Below are positions 17,696-26,463 of a DNA stretch of 61,919 nucleotides, in pieces. The stretch is from the NCBI RefSeq assembly GCF_003403295.1, contig NZ_QUWV01000151.1, forward strand, positions 1 to 61,919, written 5' to 3'. The notes under the pieces are model-generated. The model saw only the letters and a list, made by a program, of their open reading frames with translations. It ran no database searches and was not told where the DNA came from. The translations under genes were made by a program, and so were the position numbers. The stretch comes from Komagataeibacter melaceti. Lineage in GTDB: Bacteria; Pseudomonadota; Alphaproteobacteria; Acetobacterales; Acetobacteraceae. How positions within the stretch are numbered: the first letter of the stretch is position 1; every line of letters begins with the position of its first letter.

Positions 17696-18160
17696 TTAGG
17701 CGCGCAGGTGGCGGAAAAAATCCCGTAGCAGCGCCCCCGCCTCACGCTCCCGCACGCCGCCCACGACCTCGGGCCGGTGCAGGCAGCGCGGATGGGAAAA
17801 TACACGCGGGCCATGCTCCACGCCGCCGCCCTTGGGGTCATAGGCGCCGAACACGATACGCCCGAGCCGGAAATGCGTGGCTGCCGCCGCGCACATCGGG
17901 CATGGCTCCAGCGTGACATACAGCACGCACCCGCCAAGGCGCTCACCGCCAAGCTGGTGGACCGCCGCGCGCATCACCTGCATTTCCGCATGTGCGGAGG
18001 GATCGCGCCATTCCTCCACCCGGTTGCCCGCGCGCGCCAGCAGCACGCCGCCGGGACCGGACAGAGCAGCACCCACCGGCACTTCCCCACGCCCGGCGGC
18101 AGCACGTGCCTCCGCCATGGCGATATCCATGAACTGACCCGGCAACAGGGATGCGCGCAT
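17696..18160 (-). CDS. tadA: tRNA-specific adenosine deaminase
   Basis: TadA deaminates A34 to inosine in tRNA-Arg(ACG). The zinc site and catalytic Glu are visible in SAHAEM (His57, Glu59) and PCPMC (Cys87, Cys90), counting from the ATG at 18160. Two consecutive ATGs follow a GGGGGGAG, and the second has workable spacing. A longer start at 18229 adds 23 residues without family character, and a shorter one at 18130 is possible. The protein has 154 residues, the usual size. It is on the same strand as htrA, 135 bp upstream of it. Confidence 0.93.
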   Translation of the reverse strand: MRASLLPGQFMDIAMAEARAAAGRGEVPVGAALSGPGGVLLARAGNRVEEWRDPSAHAEMQVMRAAVHQLGGERLGGCVLYVTLEPCPMCAAAATHFRLGRIVFGAYDPKGGGVEHGPRVFSHPRCLHRPEVVGGVREREAGALLRDFFRHLRA

Positions 18161-18413
18161 CATCTCCCCCCGATCGTGACGGCCCACGCGGGCCATTCCG
18201 TCACCCATGCCATGCCGTACCTGTTCCACGGTATTTTTTGACCGTCAGGCGCAACCGGGAGCGCGCGCCAACCGTTTCAGGAACGTGACATGCCGCGACA
18301 GGAGTCGCGGGCATGCCCATCAGGCAGACAGACACAGGGCGGTGCTTTTCTGGGTTCCGCAATACCTGCCCGGACCGCAGCCGACCCACACGCTTGGGGG
18401 TAAGGTCATGCAT

Positions 18414-18545
18414 ATGCTTACACTGATTCTGGCCACCGCCGCCATTGTTGCGGGAATGGCGACAGCAGACGACCGAAGCAGCCGCTACGCACAGCCGGGC
18501 GAACCCTGTGCGCTGACATGCATGCTGGCCTTCCATTCGCGCTAG
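18414..18545 (+). CDS. putative 43-residue secreted peptide of unknown function
   Basis: This short frame starts at an ATG with TAAGG 8 bases upstream; another ATG lies 6 bases earlier. The N-terminus MLTLILATAAIVAGMATADD looks like a signal peptide. The remainder is about 23 residues with two Cys (PGEPCALTCM). It lies in an otherwise gene-free stretch between divergent-end tadA and the convergent phosphatase gene (stop 5 bp away). No homologue is recognised. Apart from this frame I see nothing in 18164-18413. Confidence 0.35.
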   Translation: MLTLILATAAIVAGMATADDRSSRYAQPGEPCALTCMLAFHSR

Positions 18546-18550
18546 GCGGA

Positions 18551-19222
18551 TCAGGGCATGGGCAGTTCGTTCACCGTCACGATACGCCAGCCTTCGGGCA
18601 GGCGTTCGATCACGCTGAGCGAAAGGTTCTGGATCGAGAAATGCAGCGCGGTTTCCGCATGAATCCGCAGGGCATGCGCCAGGGCGGCGCGAATGGCCCC
18701 GCCATGGCTGACCACGATCATGTCCTGCCCCGCATGTTCGCTGGCCAGCCGGTCAAGGCACGCCCCCACCCGGGCGCAGACCTGCACCATGCTTTCCCCC
18801 TGCGGCGGCAGTTCCGTCGCCCCCACGGACCAGAACGGATGGGCGGGCAGGCTCAGCCTTTCGGGCAGGCTGTCATGGGTAATGCCGTGCCACTGCCCCA
18901 TGGACTGTTCGATAAAGCCCGGCTCGATCCGCCAGTCCCGCTGGCCGTACCCGGCTTCCTGGATGGCGCGGGCTGTCTGGTGCGTGCGGCGCAGGGGTGA
19001 TGTGAACCACAGCGCCTGACGGGGCAGCCGGTGCGCCAGTGATTCATACATCCGGCGCTGGGCTACCAGACTGTCAGGGCACAGGGGCACATCCATCGTG
19101 CCATACAGGTGCATGCGGGCATTCTGTTCCACCAGGGCATGGCGGATAAGCCAGAAGCGGGTAATCCCTGACTGCAGTTGCGGGGTATCGAGAAAATTGC
19201 CGTGATTGCTCTGGGTTGTCAC
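18551..19222 (-). CDS. histidine phosphatase superfamily protein
   Basis: This is a 223-residue member of the phosphoglycerate-mutase/CobC branch. The phosphohistidine motif is FWLIRHALVEQN (Arg27-His28), with Ala in place of the usual Gly of RHG. SPLRRTHQTA supplies the second conserved Arg. IEQSMGQWHGI and VVSHGGAIRAAL (second His) complete the active site. It lies 35 bp after the PLP-fold gene on the same strand, the last gene of the ftsK-led run. By family it could hydrolyse a small phosphorylated metabolite such as alpha-ribazole phosphate. No cobalamin genes are nearby, so the substrate is open. Confidence 0.85.
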   Translation of the reverse strand: MTTQSNHGNFLDTPQLQSGITRFWLIRHALVEQNARMHLYGTMDVPLCPDSLVAQRRMYESLAHRLPRQALWFTSPLRRTHQTARAIQEAGYGQRDWRIEPGFIEQSMGQWHGITHDSLPERLSLPAHPFWSVGATELPPQGESMVQVCARVGACLDRLASEHAGQDMIVVSHGGAIRAALAHALRIHAETALHFSIQNLSLSVIERLPEGWRIVTVNELPMP

Positions 19223-19257
19223 TCGCGAAATCCATCAGGAAGGAAAATCATCACCTG

Positions 19258-21366
19258 TCAGGCTGGCAGGATCGCCCGCGCCCGCCAGCCATGCGGCAGG
19301 TAGGTCTGCACCGGGTCCGCGCTGCTCAGCCGTGACCAGTGCCGCAGGATCAGCCCGACCTTGTCAAGGATACGGCCCACGTTACCGGCCTCGCGGCGCA
19401 GGCGCCCGGTGGGGTCCATGCCCTCATGCGAGGGTTCGCCTGAGACAAGCCGCGCCCCGGCGGAAATGCGCAGCACCCCCGCAATGGCGCCCGGCAGGCC
19501 GGGATGGGCCACGGGCACCGGTTGGCCCACATGACACAGGACAGACGCAAGGGCCGCGTCAGGATCATCCGCCGGAACAATGTCCGACAGGTCGGTATTG
19601 AGCCATGCATGGAGCCGCCGCGCCTGCGCCAGCGCCAGCGGGCGAAAGCCCCCGCCCGTACAGTCGGGCGCGCGGACGAAAAAACACAGGATGGTGGGCA
19701 GGCAGTCCCATGCATTTTCAAGCAGGGGCCGCCGGGGGGCCGCCAGCGGCAGCAGTTCCAGCAGGGGGTCCGCCGTGATGCGCGCCTCGATCGCGGTAAG
19801 GAAGCCGCTCAGGCGGTCATGAACCACGGCACGGGGAATGGCGCTGAACGCCGCCATTTCCGACAGGGCGGCCCACCAGCGCAGGATAAGGCCGATATTG
19901 TGCCCATCCGGCAGGGCCGCCAGCGCATGCCCTGCGGGCCATGCGCTACGGTAGCTGTAATCCCCCAGCCCCACCGGCACCGGGCGCGGCCCGTCCAGCC
20001 TGCGCCGCACACCCGCCGGAAGCAGCAGCGCCCCGCAGAATGGGGGCCCGGTGAAGAATTTCGAGCCGGTCACCATGACCATCCAGCCCCTGTCCAGATA
20101 GGCGCGGACCCGCGCCGGGTCGAGCCGGGCCTGACAGGCATCCACCACCACATCGGGGCAGTCCCCCGTTACGGCATCGGGCTGGCAGGCCTGTTCCAGC
20201 GCATCCAGCCCCGGCGCCAGCAGGCCGGTCTTGGACAGGTCCAGCCGGTGCAGCAGCACATGCCGCCCGGCCCGGCGCATTTCATGCGCCACACGGCAGG
20301 TTTCGGCATCGACGTCGGCCGGGGCACGGACATGGCCTTCGGCATCACGCATGGGGACGTTGGCGACCAGCGTATGCGCCGGAAAGCCTTCAATCAGCGC
20401 CCCACCCGTCACCGCCACGCCGCGTGCGGTATCATTGGCGAAATGGCAGCCCATGGCGGCAAGGGGAACGCCGCTGCCGGTTTCCTCCGGGGCGATGAGG
20501 ATATTGCCAACGGGCCGCCCACCCGGCGCAAGCGTGGCCAGCGCCAGCGCATACAGTTCACAATCCGTGCCTGAGGGCGCGAGTACCACGCCTTCATCCG
20601 CATGCAGGCCAAAATGGGCAGCCAGCCGGTCCTGTATCCCGGCATCAAGGGCGCTGGCCGCGGCTTCCACCCGGCCATGCAGCGCACCGGCCAGAAGCGA
20701 CAGGCGCGCCTTCTCCGCCCCGGCGAATCCCCGCTCCGACAGTGAAGATGCGGTGGAGGACGCAAAGGTAATGGCCCATGGCCGGGGCCGGTGCGAACAG
20801 CCGTAGTGATTGAGCCCGGTGGCCGGATCAATGCTCAGCCGGGCATCGCCGCCAGTGGCCATGAGTGTCTCGGTCGGGCCAAGCAGGGGCCACAGACCCG
20901 GCAGCGCATCGTGCAGGCGCGTCATGTCATCGCCATTACCCGCCCGCGCTGGCGGGGGCTGCAGGGGGGCAAGGCATGACCAGATTTCCGCCAGCGCCTG
21001 AACCGGGGGCGGATTGGCCCCCGCCATACGGGACACCCACGGGGCCGGGGCATCCGCATCCTGCCGGCCGCTGTCGAGATACCAGAACAGGGCCGCCGTG
21101 CGCGCCGCACAGAAGGCGGCGCATATGGGACGGTCTGGCGCGGTTTCCAGCAGGGCTGCCAGTTCCAGCGCATGGCGCAGGTAAAAGGCCGTGACTTCCT
21201 GCTGCCCCTGCGTGGGCATGCCCAGCACGATCGCCCCATCGGGCAGGATGCGGAAGGGAAGCGCCAGCGCCGGATCGAGCATGATCCGCCTCTCCCCCGC
21301 AATCACACGCAGGTCCGGCCGTTCCAGCACGCGCATCAGTTCCTGCGTCAATGTGTGGGCGAACAC
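19258..21366 (-). CDS. uncharacterised PLP-dependent fold-type-I enzyme, two-domain
   Basis: This 702-residue protein looks like a class-V-aminotransferase/decarboxylase-type PLP enzyme. LAPSGTDCELYALALA (263-278) resembles the phosphate-binding loop. VVVDACQARLD (406-416) supplies the cofactor-ring Asp409 and Gln412. VTGSKFFTGPPFCGALLLP supplies a candidate Schiff-base Lys436. A further conserved-looking region is GLNHYGCSHRPRPWAITFASSTASS (184-208). Residues 1-170 form an extra N-terminal region I cannot assign. The C-terminal ~180 residues follow aminotransferase small-domain logic. The start lies inside the upstream pseudouridine synthase gene (19-bp overlap), so it is probably translationally coupled. 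The substrate and reaction are unknown. Confidence 0.7.
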   Translation of the reverse strand: MFAHTLTQELMRVLERPDLRVIAGERRIMLDPALALPFRILPDGAIVLGMPTQGQQEVTAFYLRHALELAALLETAPDRPICAAFCAARTAALFWYLDSGRQDADAPAPWVSRMAGANPPPVQALAEIWSCLAPLQPPPARAGNGDDMTRLHDALPGLWPLLGPTETLMATGGDARLSIDPATGLNHYGCSHRPRPWAITFASSTASSLSERGFAGAEKARLSLLAGALHGRVEAAASALDAGIQDRLAAHFGLHADEGVVLAPSGTDCELYALALATLAPGGRPVGNILIAPEETGSGVPLAAMGCHFANDTARGVAVTGGALIEGFPAHTLVANVPMRDAEGHVRAPADVDAETCRVAHEMRRAGRHVLLHRLDLSKTGLLAPGLDALEQACQPDAVTGDCPDVVVDACQARLDPARVRAYLDRGWMVMVTGSKFFTGPPFCGALLLPAGVRRRLDGPRPVPVGLGDYSYRSAWPAGHALAALPDGHNIGLILRWWAALSEMAAFSAIPRAVVHDRLSGFLTAIEARITADPLLELLPLAAPRRPLLENAWDCLPTILCFFVRAPDCTGGGFRPLALAQARRLHAWLNTDLSDIVPADDPDAALASVLCHVGQPVPVAHPGLPGAIAGVLRISAGARLVSGEPSHEGMDPTGRLRREAGNVGRILDKVGLILRHWSRLSSADPVQTYLPHGWRARAILPA

Positions 21367-22103
21367 CGTGCTGCTTCCTTTTCCACGTTATCAGGCGGCA
21401 GGGTCCAGCCTGCCTGTGCCATGAGACGGCGCATATGTTCCGGTGGCATGGCCGTGGCATGTACGGGAATGTCCAGTGGCAGGAAAATGCTCCGGCTCAT
21501 AAGGTATAACGCCCCTTCCGCGCGTGCGCCATATCGGCTGTCACCCAGTATGGGACACCCCAACAGGGCACAATGCGCACGGGCCTGATGAGTTCGCCCG
21601 GTCTCGAGGCGCAGTTCAAGCCAGCTTACGGCATGGCCCGCCGCATCCCGCCCCTGCCCCAGCACGCGCCAGCGCGTACGGGCCTCCTGCCCGCCTGCTG
21701 GCGCGGGTTGCATGGACCACTGCCGCCCCTGCTCCACCCGCGCAAGCGGCGTATCCACCACGCCCGAAGCGCCCGTGGGAACACCCTGCACCATGGCCCA
21801 GTATGTCTTGTGCGCCTGACCGGCCGCAAAACAGGCCTGTGCCGCGACCAGCGCCTGCTTGCGCAGGGCGATGACAAGGCAGCCCGATGTATCCTGATCC
21901 AGCCGGTGGGCCAGCCACGGGCCGTTGCGGTGGCGGGAGAGATGCGTGAACCAGTCCTCCACGCTCGGGCCGCCCAGCCGCCCGGGATGGACGGGCAGAC
22001 CGGGCGGCTTGTCGATGACCACAAACCTGTTGTCCCGGAACAGGACCGTAAAAGGCGGGGGAACGGAAGGCGGTGCCTGGCGCGAAGGGATGGCCGCGCT
22101 CAT
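21348..22103 (-). CDS. RluA-family pseudouridine synthase
   Basis: This enzyme isomerises uridine to pseudouridine in rRNA or tRNA. The 251-residue protein has VVIDKPPGLPVHPG (28-41), the catalytic HRLDQDTSG (Asp69) and LETGRTHQARAHCALLGCPILGD. It lacks an N-terminal S4 domain, so it resembles the short RluA/TruC-like group, and the target cannot be assigned. Its start overlaps the ftsK stop by 4 bp, and its end overlaps the PLP-fold gene by 19 bp. Confidence 0.92.
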   Translation of the reverse strand: MSAAIPSRQAPPSVPPPFTVLFRDNRFVVIDKPPGLPVHPGRLGGPSVEDWFTHLSRHRNGPWLAHRLDQDTSGCLVIALRKQALVAAQACFAAGQAHKTYWAMVQGVPTGASGVVDTPLARVEQGRQWSMQPAPAGGQEARTRWRVLGQGRDAAGHAVSWLELRLETGRTHQARAHCALLGCPILGDSRYGARAEGALYLMSRSIFLPLDIPVHATAMPPEHMRRLMAQAGWTLPPDNVEKEAARCSPTH

Positions 22104-24943
22104 TCGTCTTCCGTGGGGCGCCGCATGAGTACTTCGCGCCGGCCGACATGGTTGGCCTCGCTGACAAGGCCTTCCTTTTCCATCTGTTCGATGATCTTGG
22201 CCGCGCGGTTATAGCCGATCGACAGGTGGCGCTGGATGAATGATGTGGAGGCCTTGCCCTCCCGCGCCACGACCTCGACCGCCTGAGCGAACAGGCCGTC
22301 TTCCTCCCCCCCGCCGCCGGGGGCGGAAAAGGGCTTGCCCGCGCTGTCATCTTCCTGCGGGGAGATGACATCATCATCATAGATCGGCTCACCCTGCGTG
22401 CGCAGGAAGGCCACGACGGCCTCGACCTCGCTGTCATCCACGAACGGCCCGTGCACGCGCGTGATCCGCCCGCCCGCCTGCATGAACAGCATGTCGCCAC
22501 GGCCCAGAAGCTGCTCGGCACCCTGCTCACCCAGAATGGTGCGGCTGTCGAACTTGCTGATGACCTGGAAGGAAATGCGTGTGGGGAAATTGGCCTTGAT
22601 GGTGCCGGTGATCACGTCAACCGACGGGCGCTGGGTTGCCAGGATCAGGTGGATGCCCGCCGCCCGCGCCTTCTGGGCGAGACGTTGCAGCAGGGCCTCG
22701 ATTTCCTTGCCCGCCACGATCATGAGATCGGCCATCTCATCGACCACGATCACGAGGTACGGCAGGGAATCGAGGGCGAGCTGCTGCTCCTCGAATGTGG
22801 GCTTGCCGGTTTCCGGGTCGTAGCCGGTCTGCACGCGGCGGGTCACGATCTCGCCCCGTTCACGCGCTTCGGTCACGCGGTCGTTGTAGCTGGCGATGTT
22901 GCGCACCTGCAGATGCGCCATGGCGCGGTACCGCCGGTCCATTTCCCGCACCGCCCATTTGAGCGCTGCCACAGCCTTGGCCGGTTCCGTCACGACCGGG
23001 GTCATGAGGTGGGGAATGCCCTCGTAAATCGAAAGTTCGAGGATCTTGGGGTCAATCAGGATCAGGCGGCACTGGTCGGGCGAGAGACGGTACAGCAGTG
23101 ACAGGATCATGGCATTCACGCCAACCGACTTGCCCGAGCCGGTCGTGCCCGCGATGAGCAGGTGCGGCATGGAGCCGAGATCGCTGTACACCGATTCCCC
23201 GGCAATATCCTTGCCCAGTGCAAGGTTGAGCCGGGCGCGCGCATGCGACCATTGCGGGTCCATGAGCAGTTCGGAAAAATAGACTGTCTCACGCCGCGCG
23301 TTGGGCACCTCGATACCGATGACATTACGCCCCGGCACGGTTGCAATGCGCACGCTCAGCACCGACAGCGAACGCGCCACGTCATCGGCAAGGCCGATCA
23401 CGCGCGCGGCGCGGATACCCGGCGCGGGCTGGAGTTCGTACAGCGTGACAACCGGGCCTGCGTGATAAGCCACGATCTCGCCCTGCACCCCGTATTCCGA
23501 CAGCACGGTAACGAGATGGGCCGCATTGGCCTGAAGCAGCTCGTCGGTCGGTTTGGTCGCGGCATCTGCCGGTGGGGGCGTGAGCAGGGACAGGGATGGG
23601 AACTGCCACTGGGGCTGGGGAGACGGGCTGTAGGCCGTATCTTCCGCCGCAGCGGTCGGCGGCGGTGCATATCCGTCCATCACGGTGGAGACTTCCGGCT
23701 CCGGCGTGCTCCGGCTGCCGGAGAAGAAGCGCGACAGAAGGGTCGGGCGCGCGGGCTCCGTTACGGCGGATGGCAGTTCGTCATGCGCGCCGATATGGGG
23801 CGGCTCGACCGCATCGCCCGCAGGTTCCTCGTGCCAGGGCAGCCGGTCGGATGGCAGGGCGTTCCCGCCCAGCAGGGGCTGGGTGATTTCCTCATCCATG
23901 CCCGGCGGGTGCATCCAGCTTGTATGCAGCGAGACCGGTGCGGGGCGGCCTGCATCATTAGAACGCATGCCCAGTGCCGGGCGTGGCGCTTCCTCCTTCG
24001 CCATTACGGGCACGCTTTTTGCGGCAGGCGGCGGTGCGGGCTTTGCCACGGCCGGTTCCACCACCGGCATCATGGCCGTGCCGGGTACCGGGGCATGTAC
24101 GGGCGCGGCATCAACCGGGGGAACGACAGGCGGCTCCCCTGCCCTGCCTGTGGTGAAAGGCGCTTCCGGCCCGGATGCAAGGGCAGCGGAAAGTGGCGAG
24201 GGAAAATCGGGCGCCTGCCGACGGAGCGGGTGGACGGTTTCGTCAGGGCTGGCGGATGCATCCGCTGTCTGCCTGGCCAGTCGCCGCAGCCACAGGGCTA
24301 CGGCCACCGGCTGGCGCAGCACGAATTTTATGCCCCGGCCGATCCCCTTCCATTCCGATATGGACAGGGCAAAGGCCAGCAGCAGAAGCAGGCCGCCCAG
24401 AACCAGCCCGAGCAACCAGACAATAAGCGGGCCACCACGCCCGATGAAACCGGTCGCGGCCTGAATGGACATATGGGCGACGGACAGCCCGACCGCGCCC
24501 CCCAGCCCGGCCCCGGTCGGCCAGAGCAGGGCAGGAAACCGCGGCACCAACAGGGGAAGTGCCGCAATATCCGCCCCGATGACCGGCAGGCCGCACAGAA
24601 GGGCGATGACACGCAGCAGTGCTGACGCCAGGCCATGATGGCGGATCAGCCGCCAGCCCCACGCCAGCAGGCACAGGATGGCGATGACCCCCACGATCCC
24701 GAAATCCTGCAACATGATGTCGGCCATGTACGCGCCCGGCCGCCCCATGAGGTTGGCCGGTGGCTGGGCGCTGGATGTATTGGCGGACGGATCGCGCGGG
24801 TCATAGCTCCACATCGCGATGGCGAGGCACAGCGCCAGAATCCACAGTCCCAGCCCTCCGGCTTCGGCCAGCCGTTCGCGCAGCCGCGAACGCTCGGGCG
24901 CGGAGGACAGCGAGTCAGGGATAAAACGGCTGAAGATCGCCAA
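22100..24943 (-). CDS. ftsK: DNA translocase FtsK
   Basis: FtsK pumps chromosomal DNA through the closing septum and activates dimer resolution. The 947 residues comprise an N-terminal membrane domain with about four hydrophobic segments (to ~residue 195), then a Pro/Ala-rich linker of about 230 residues. The alpha/beta motor carries Walker A GTTGSGKSVGVN near residue 600 and Walker B-type YLVIVVDEMADLM. The C-terminal gamma winged helix (SFIQRHLSIGYNRAAKIIEQ) reads KOPS sequences. The stop overlaps the downstream pseudouridine synthase start. The 168-bp region upstream must contain the promoter of this four-gene run. Confidence 0.97.
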   Translation of the reverse strand: MAIFSRFIPDSLSSAPERSRLRERLAEAGGLGLWILALCLAIAMWSYDPRDPSANTSSAQPPANLMGRPGAYMADIMLQDFGIVGVIAILCLLAWGWRLIRHHGLASALLRVIALLCGLPVIGADIAALPLLVPRFPALLWPTGAGLGGAVGLSVAHMSIQAATGFIGRGGPLIVWLLGLVLGGLLLLLAFALSISEWKGIGRGIKFVLRQPVAVALWLRRLARQTADASASPDETVHPLRRQAPDFPSPLSAALASGPEAPFTTGRAGEPPVVPPVDAAPVHAPVPGTAMMPVVEPAVAKPAPPPAAKSVPVMAKEEAPRPALGMRSNDAGRPAPVSLHTSWMHPPGMDEEITQPLLGGNALPSDRLPWHEEPAGDAVEPPHIGAHDELPSAVTEPARPTLLSRFFSGSRSTPEPEVSTVMDGYAPPPTAAAEDTAYSPSPQPQWQFPSLSLLTPPPADAATKPTDELLQANAAHLVTVLSEYGVQGEIVAYHAGPVVTLYELQPAPGIRAARVIGLADDVARSLSVLSVRIATVPGRNVIGIEVPNARRETVYFSELLMDPQWSHARARLNLALGKDIAGESVYSDLGSMPHLLIAGTTGSGKSVGVNAMILSLLYRLSPDQCRLILIDPKILELSIYEGIPHLMTPVVTEPAKAVAALKWAVREMDRRYRAMAHLQVRNIASYNDRVTEARERGEIVTRRVQTGYDPETGKPTFEEQQLALDSLPYLVIVVDEMADLMIVAGKEIEALLQRLAQKARAAGIHLILATQRPSVDVITGTIKANFPTRISFQVISKFDSRTILGEQGAEQLLGRGDMLFMQAGGRITRVHGPFVDDSEVEAVVAFLRTQGEPIYDDDVISPQEDDSAGKPFSAPGGGGEEDGLFAQAVEVVAREGKASTSFIQRHLSIGYNRAAKIIEQMEKEGLVSEANHVGRREVLMRRPTEDE

Positions 24944-25111
24944 AAATCCACATCCTGATCAGTATGGTCCCGGCACGCAGATGCCTGCGGGAACCAGAAA
25001 CACAAGGGAAATGGCCATTGCGTAGCATGCCGCCATTTCCGGCAAAGGAGATAACTATAACCCCGTCAACCCCATGGACAGAAGGCCGGGCACACAAAAT
25101 ACGGCAATGAA

Positions 25112-25687
25112 TTATGTCATGCCGAGGGCTTCATGCCGCCAGCCGAACAGGCAGGCGGCACCATGCCGCCGTTCCAGCAGCAGTCGGTCCACCGCGACCG
25201 GGGCGGGCTCGTCCGCCGCTGTTTCCACTATGATGAGCGTGGCCGGTCCCAGCCATCCGCCCCGCTCCAGCACGGCCAGTGCGCGGGCAGGCATATCCTT
25301 GTTGTAGGGTGGATCGAGAAAGACCAGATCCATCGGCCCCGCAGCGCCACGGGGCGGCAGGCGCAGCATGTCGGCCGGGCGGATTACGGCGCGGTCCTGC
25401 ATGCCGCAGGTGGCGACGTTCTCCCGCAGGGCACGCAGGGCCTGTCGGTCCTGCTCGACAAACAGCGCGCTTGCCGCCCCGCGTGACAGGGCCTCCAGCC
25501 CCAGCGCGCCAGTACCGGCAAAACCATCAAGCACGCGCGCGCCCCGGATCAGGTCGGCCCCGGCCCATGGCGCGTGGGCCAGCGTATCGAACAGCGCCTG
25601 GCGCACCCGGTCCGCCGTGGGGCGGGTGGTCCGCCCCGGCGGCGCCTGCAGGCTGCGGCCCCGACATTCCCCCGCGATGATACGCAT
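25112..25687 (-). CDS. rsmD: 16S rRNA (guanine966-N2)-methyltransferase
   Basis: RsmD methylates G966 of 16S rRNA in the assembled small subunit, using SAM. The 191-residue protein opens with MRIIAGECRGRSL, followed by RPTADRVRQALFDTL. The SAM site LDGFAGTGALGLEALSRGA (53-71) and catalytic LVFLDPPYNK (Asp125-Tyr128) are all diagnostic. Its ATG shares one base with the stop of the upstream pseudouridine synthase gene, so the two are tightly coupled. Confidence 0.96.
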   Translation of the reverse strand: MRIIAGECRGRSLQAPPGRTTRPTADRVRQALFDTLAHAPWAGADLIRGARVLDGFAGTGALGLEALSRGAASALFVEQDRQALRALRENVATCGMQDRAVIRPADMLRLPPRGAAGPMDLVFLDPPYNKDMPARALAVLERGGWLGPATLIIVETAADEPAPVAVDRLLLERRHGAACLFGWRHEALGMT

Positions 25688-26463
25688 TATGCCGGGCGCG
25701 GGGTCTTGCTGCCAGAAAGGCCGGGCACCTGCTCACGAATGACCTTGCCGGTCACTTCCTCCAGTTCCCCGCGCGCCAGTGTGCCAAGCTGGAAGGGGCC
25801 GTAGGATGTACGGATCAGGCGGCTGACATGCAGGTTCAGGCCCTGCATGACCCTGCGGATCTCACGGTTCTTGCCTTCGCGCAGCGATACGGTCAGCCAC
25901 GCATTGTCACCCTTGCGGGAATCAAGATGCGCCTCGATCGGGCCGTAGCGCACGCCCTCGAATTCGCTGCCTCCCGCCAGTGACGCCAGAATACGCTCAT
26001 CCACCACGCCGAAAACACGCACGCGGTAACGGCGTATCCAGCCATTGCTGGGCAGTTCCAGCTTGCGGGCCAGTTCGCCATCATTGGTCAGCAGCAGCAG
26101 CCCCTCACTGTTCAGGTCAAGGCGACCGACGCTGATGACCCGGGGCAGCCCCTCAGGCAGGGAATCGAATACGGTGGGGCGGTCTTCTGGGTCGCGGTGG
26201 GTTGTCACCAGCCCGTCAGGCTTGTGGTAACGCCACAGCCGGGTGCGGTCTGGCGCACTGACCACGTTGCGGTCCACCTGCACGATGTCACCCGTCTCCA
26301 CAAACGTGGCGGGGTGGGTGATGGTGGTGCCGTTCAGGCTGACCCTGCCCTCGGCAATCATGCGCTCCGCGTCGCGGCGGCTCGCCACACCAGAGCGGGC
26401 CAGCCATTTGGCAATACGGTCACCACGCTGGGATGCGGCGGGGGTGGAATGGTCCTGTGTCAT
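25687..26463 (-). CDS. rluB: RsuA/RluB-family pseudouridine synthase with S4 domain
   Basis: By family it modifies a uridine in 23S rRNA helix 89 (RluB) or a related site. The ATG at 26463 follows AGGA and gives 258 residues; a longer frame to 26559 overlaps the upstream gene and is not family-like. The S4 RNA-binding domain spans about 13-60 (RIAKWLARSGVASRRDAERM). The catalytic GRLDLNSEGLLLLTNDG carries Asp116. SLREGKNREIRRVM is the typical C-terminal segment. The start overlaps the amidase stop (ATGA) and the stop overlaps rsmD. RluB versus RluE/RluF specificity is inferred. Confidence 0.88.
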   Translation of the reverse strand: MTQDHSTPAASQRGDRIAKWLARSGVASRRDAERMIAEGRVSLNGTTITHPATFVETGDIVQVDRNVVSAPDRTRLWRYHKPDGLVTTHRDPEDRPTVFDSLPEGLPRVISVGRLDLNSEGLLLLTNDGELARKLELPSNGWIRRYRVRVFGVVDERILASLAGGSEFEGVRYGPIEAHLDSRKGDNAWLTVSLREGKNREIRRVMQGLNLHVSRLIRTSYGPFQLGTLARGELEEVTGKVIREQVPGLSGSKTPRPA

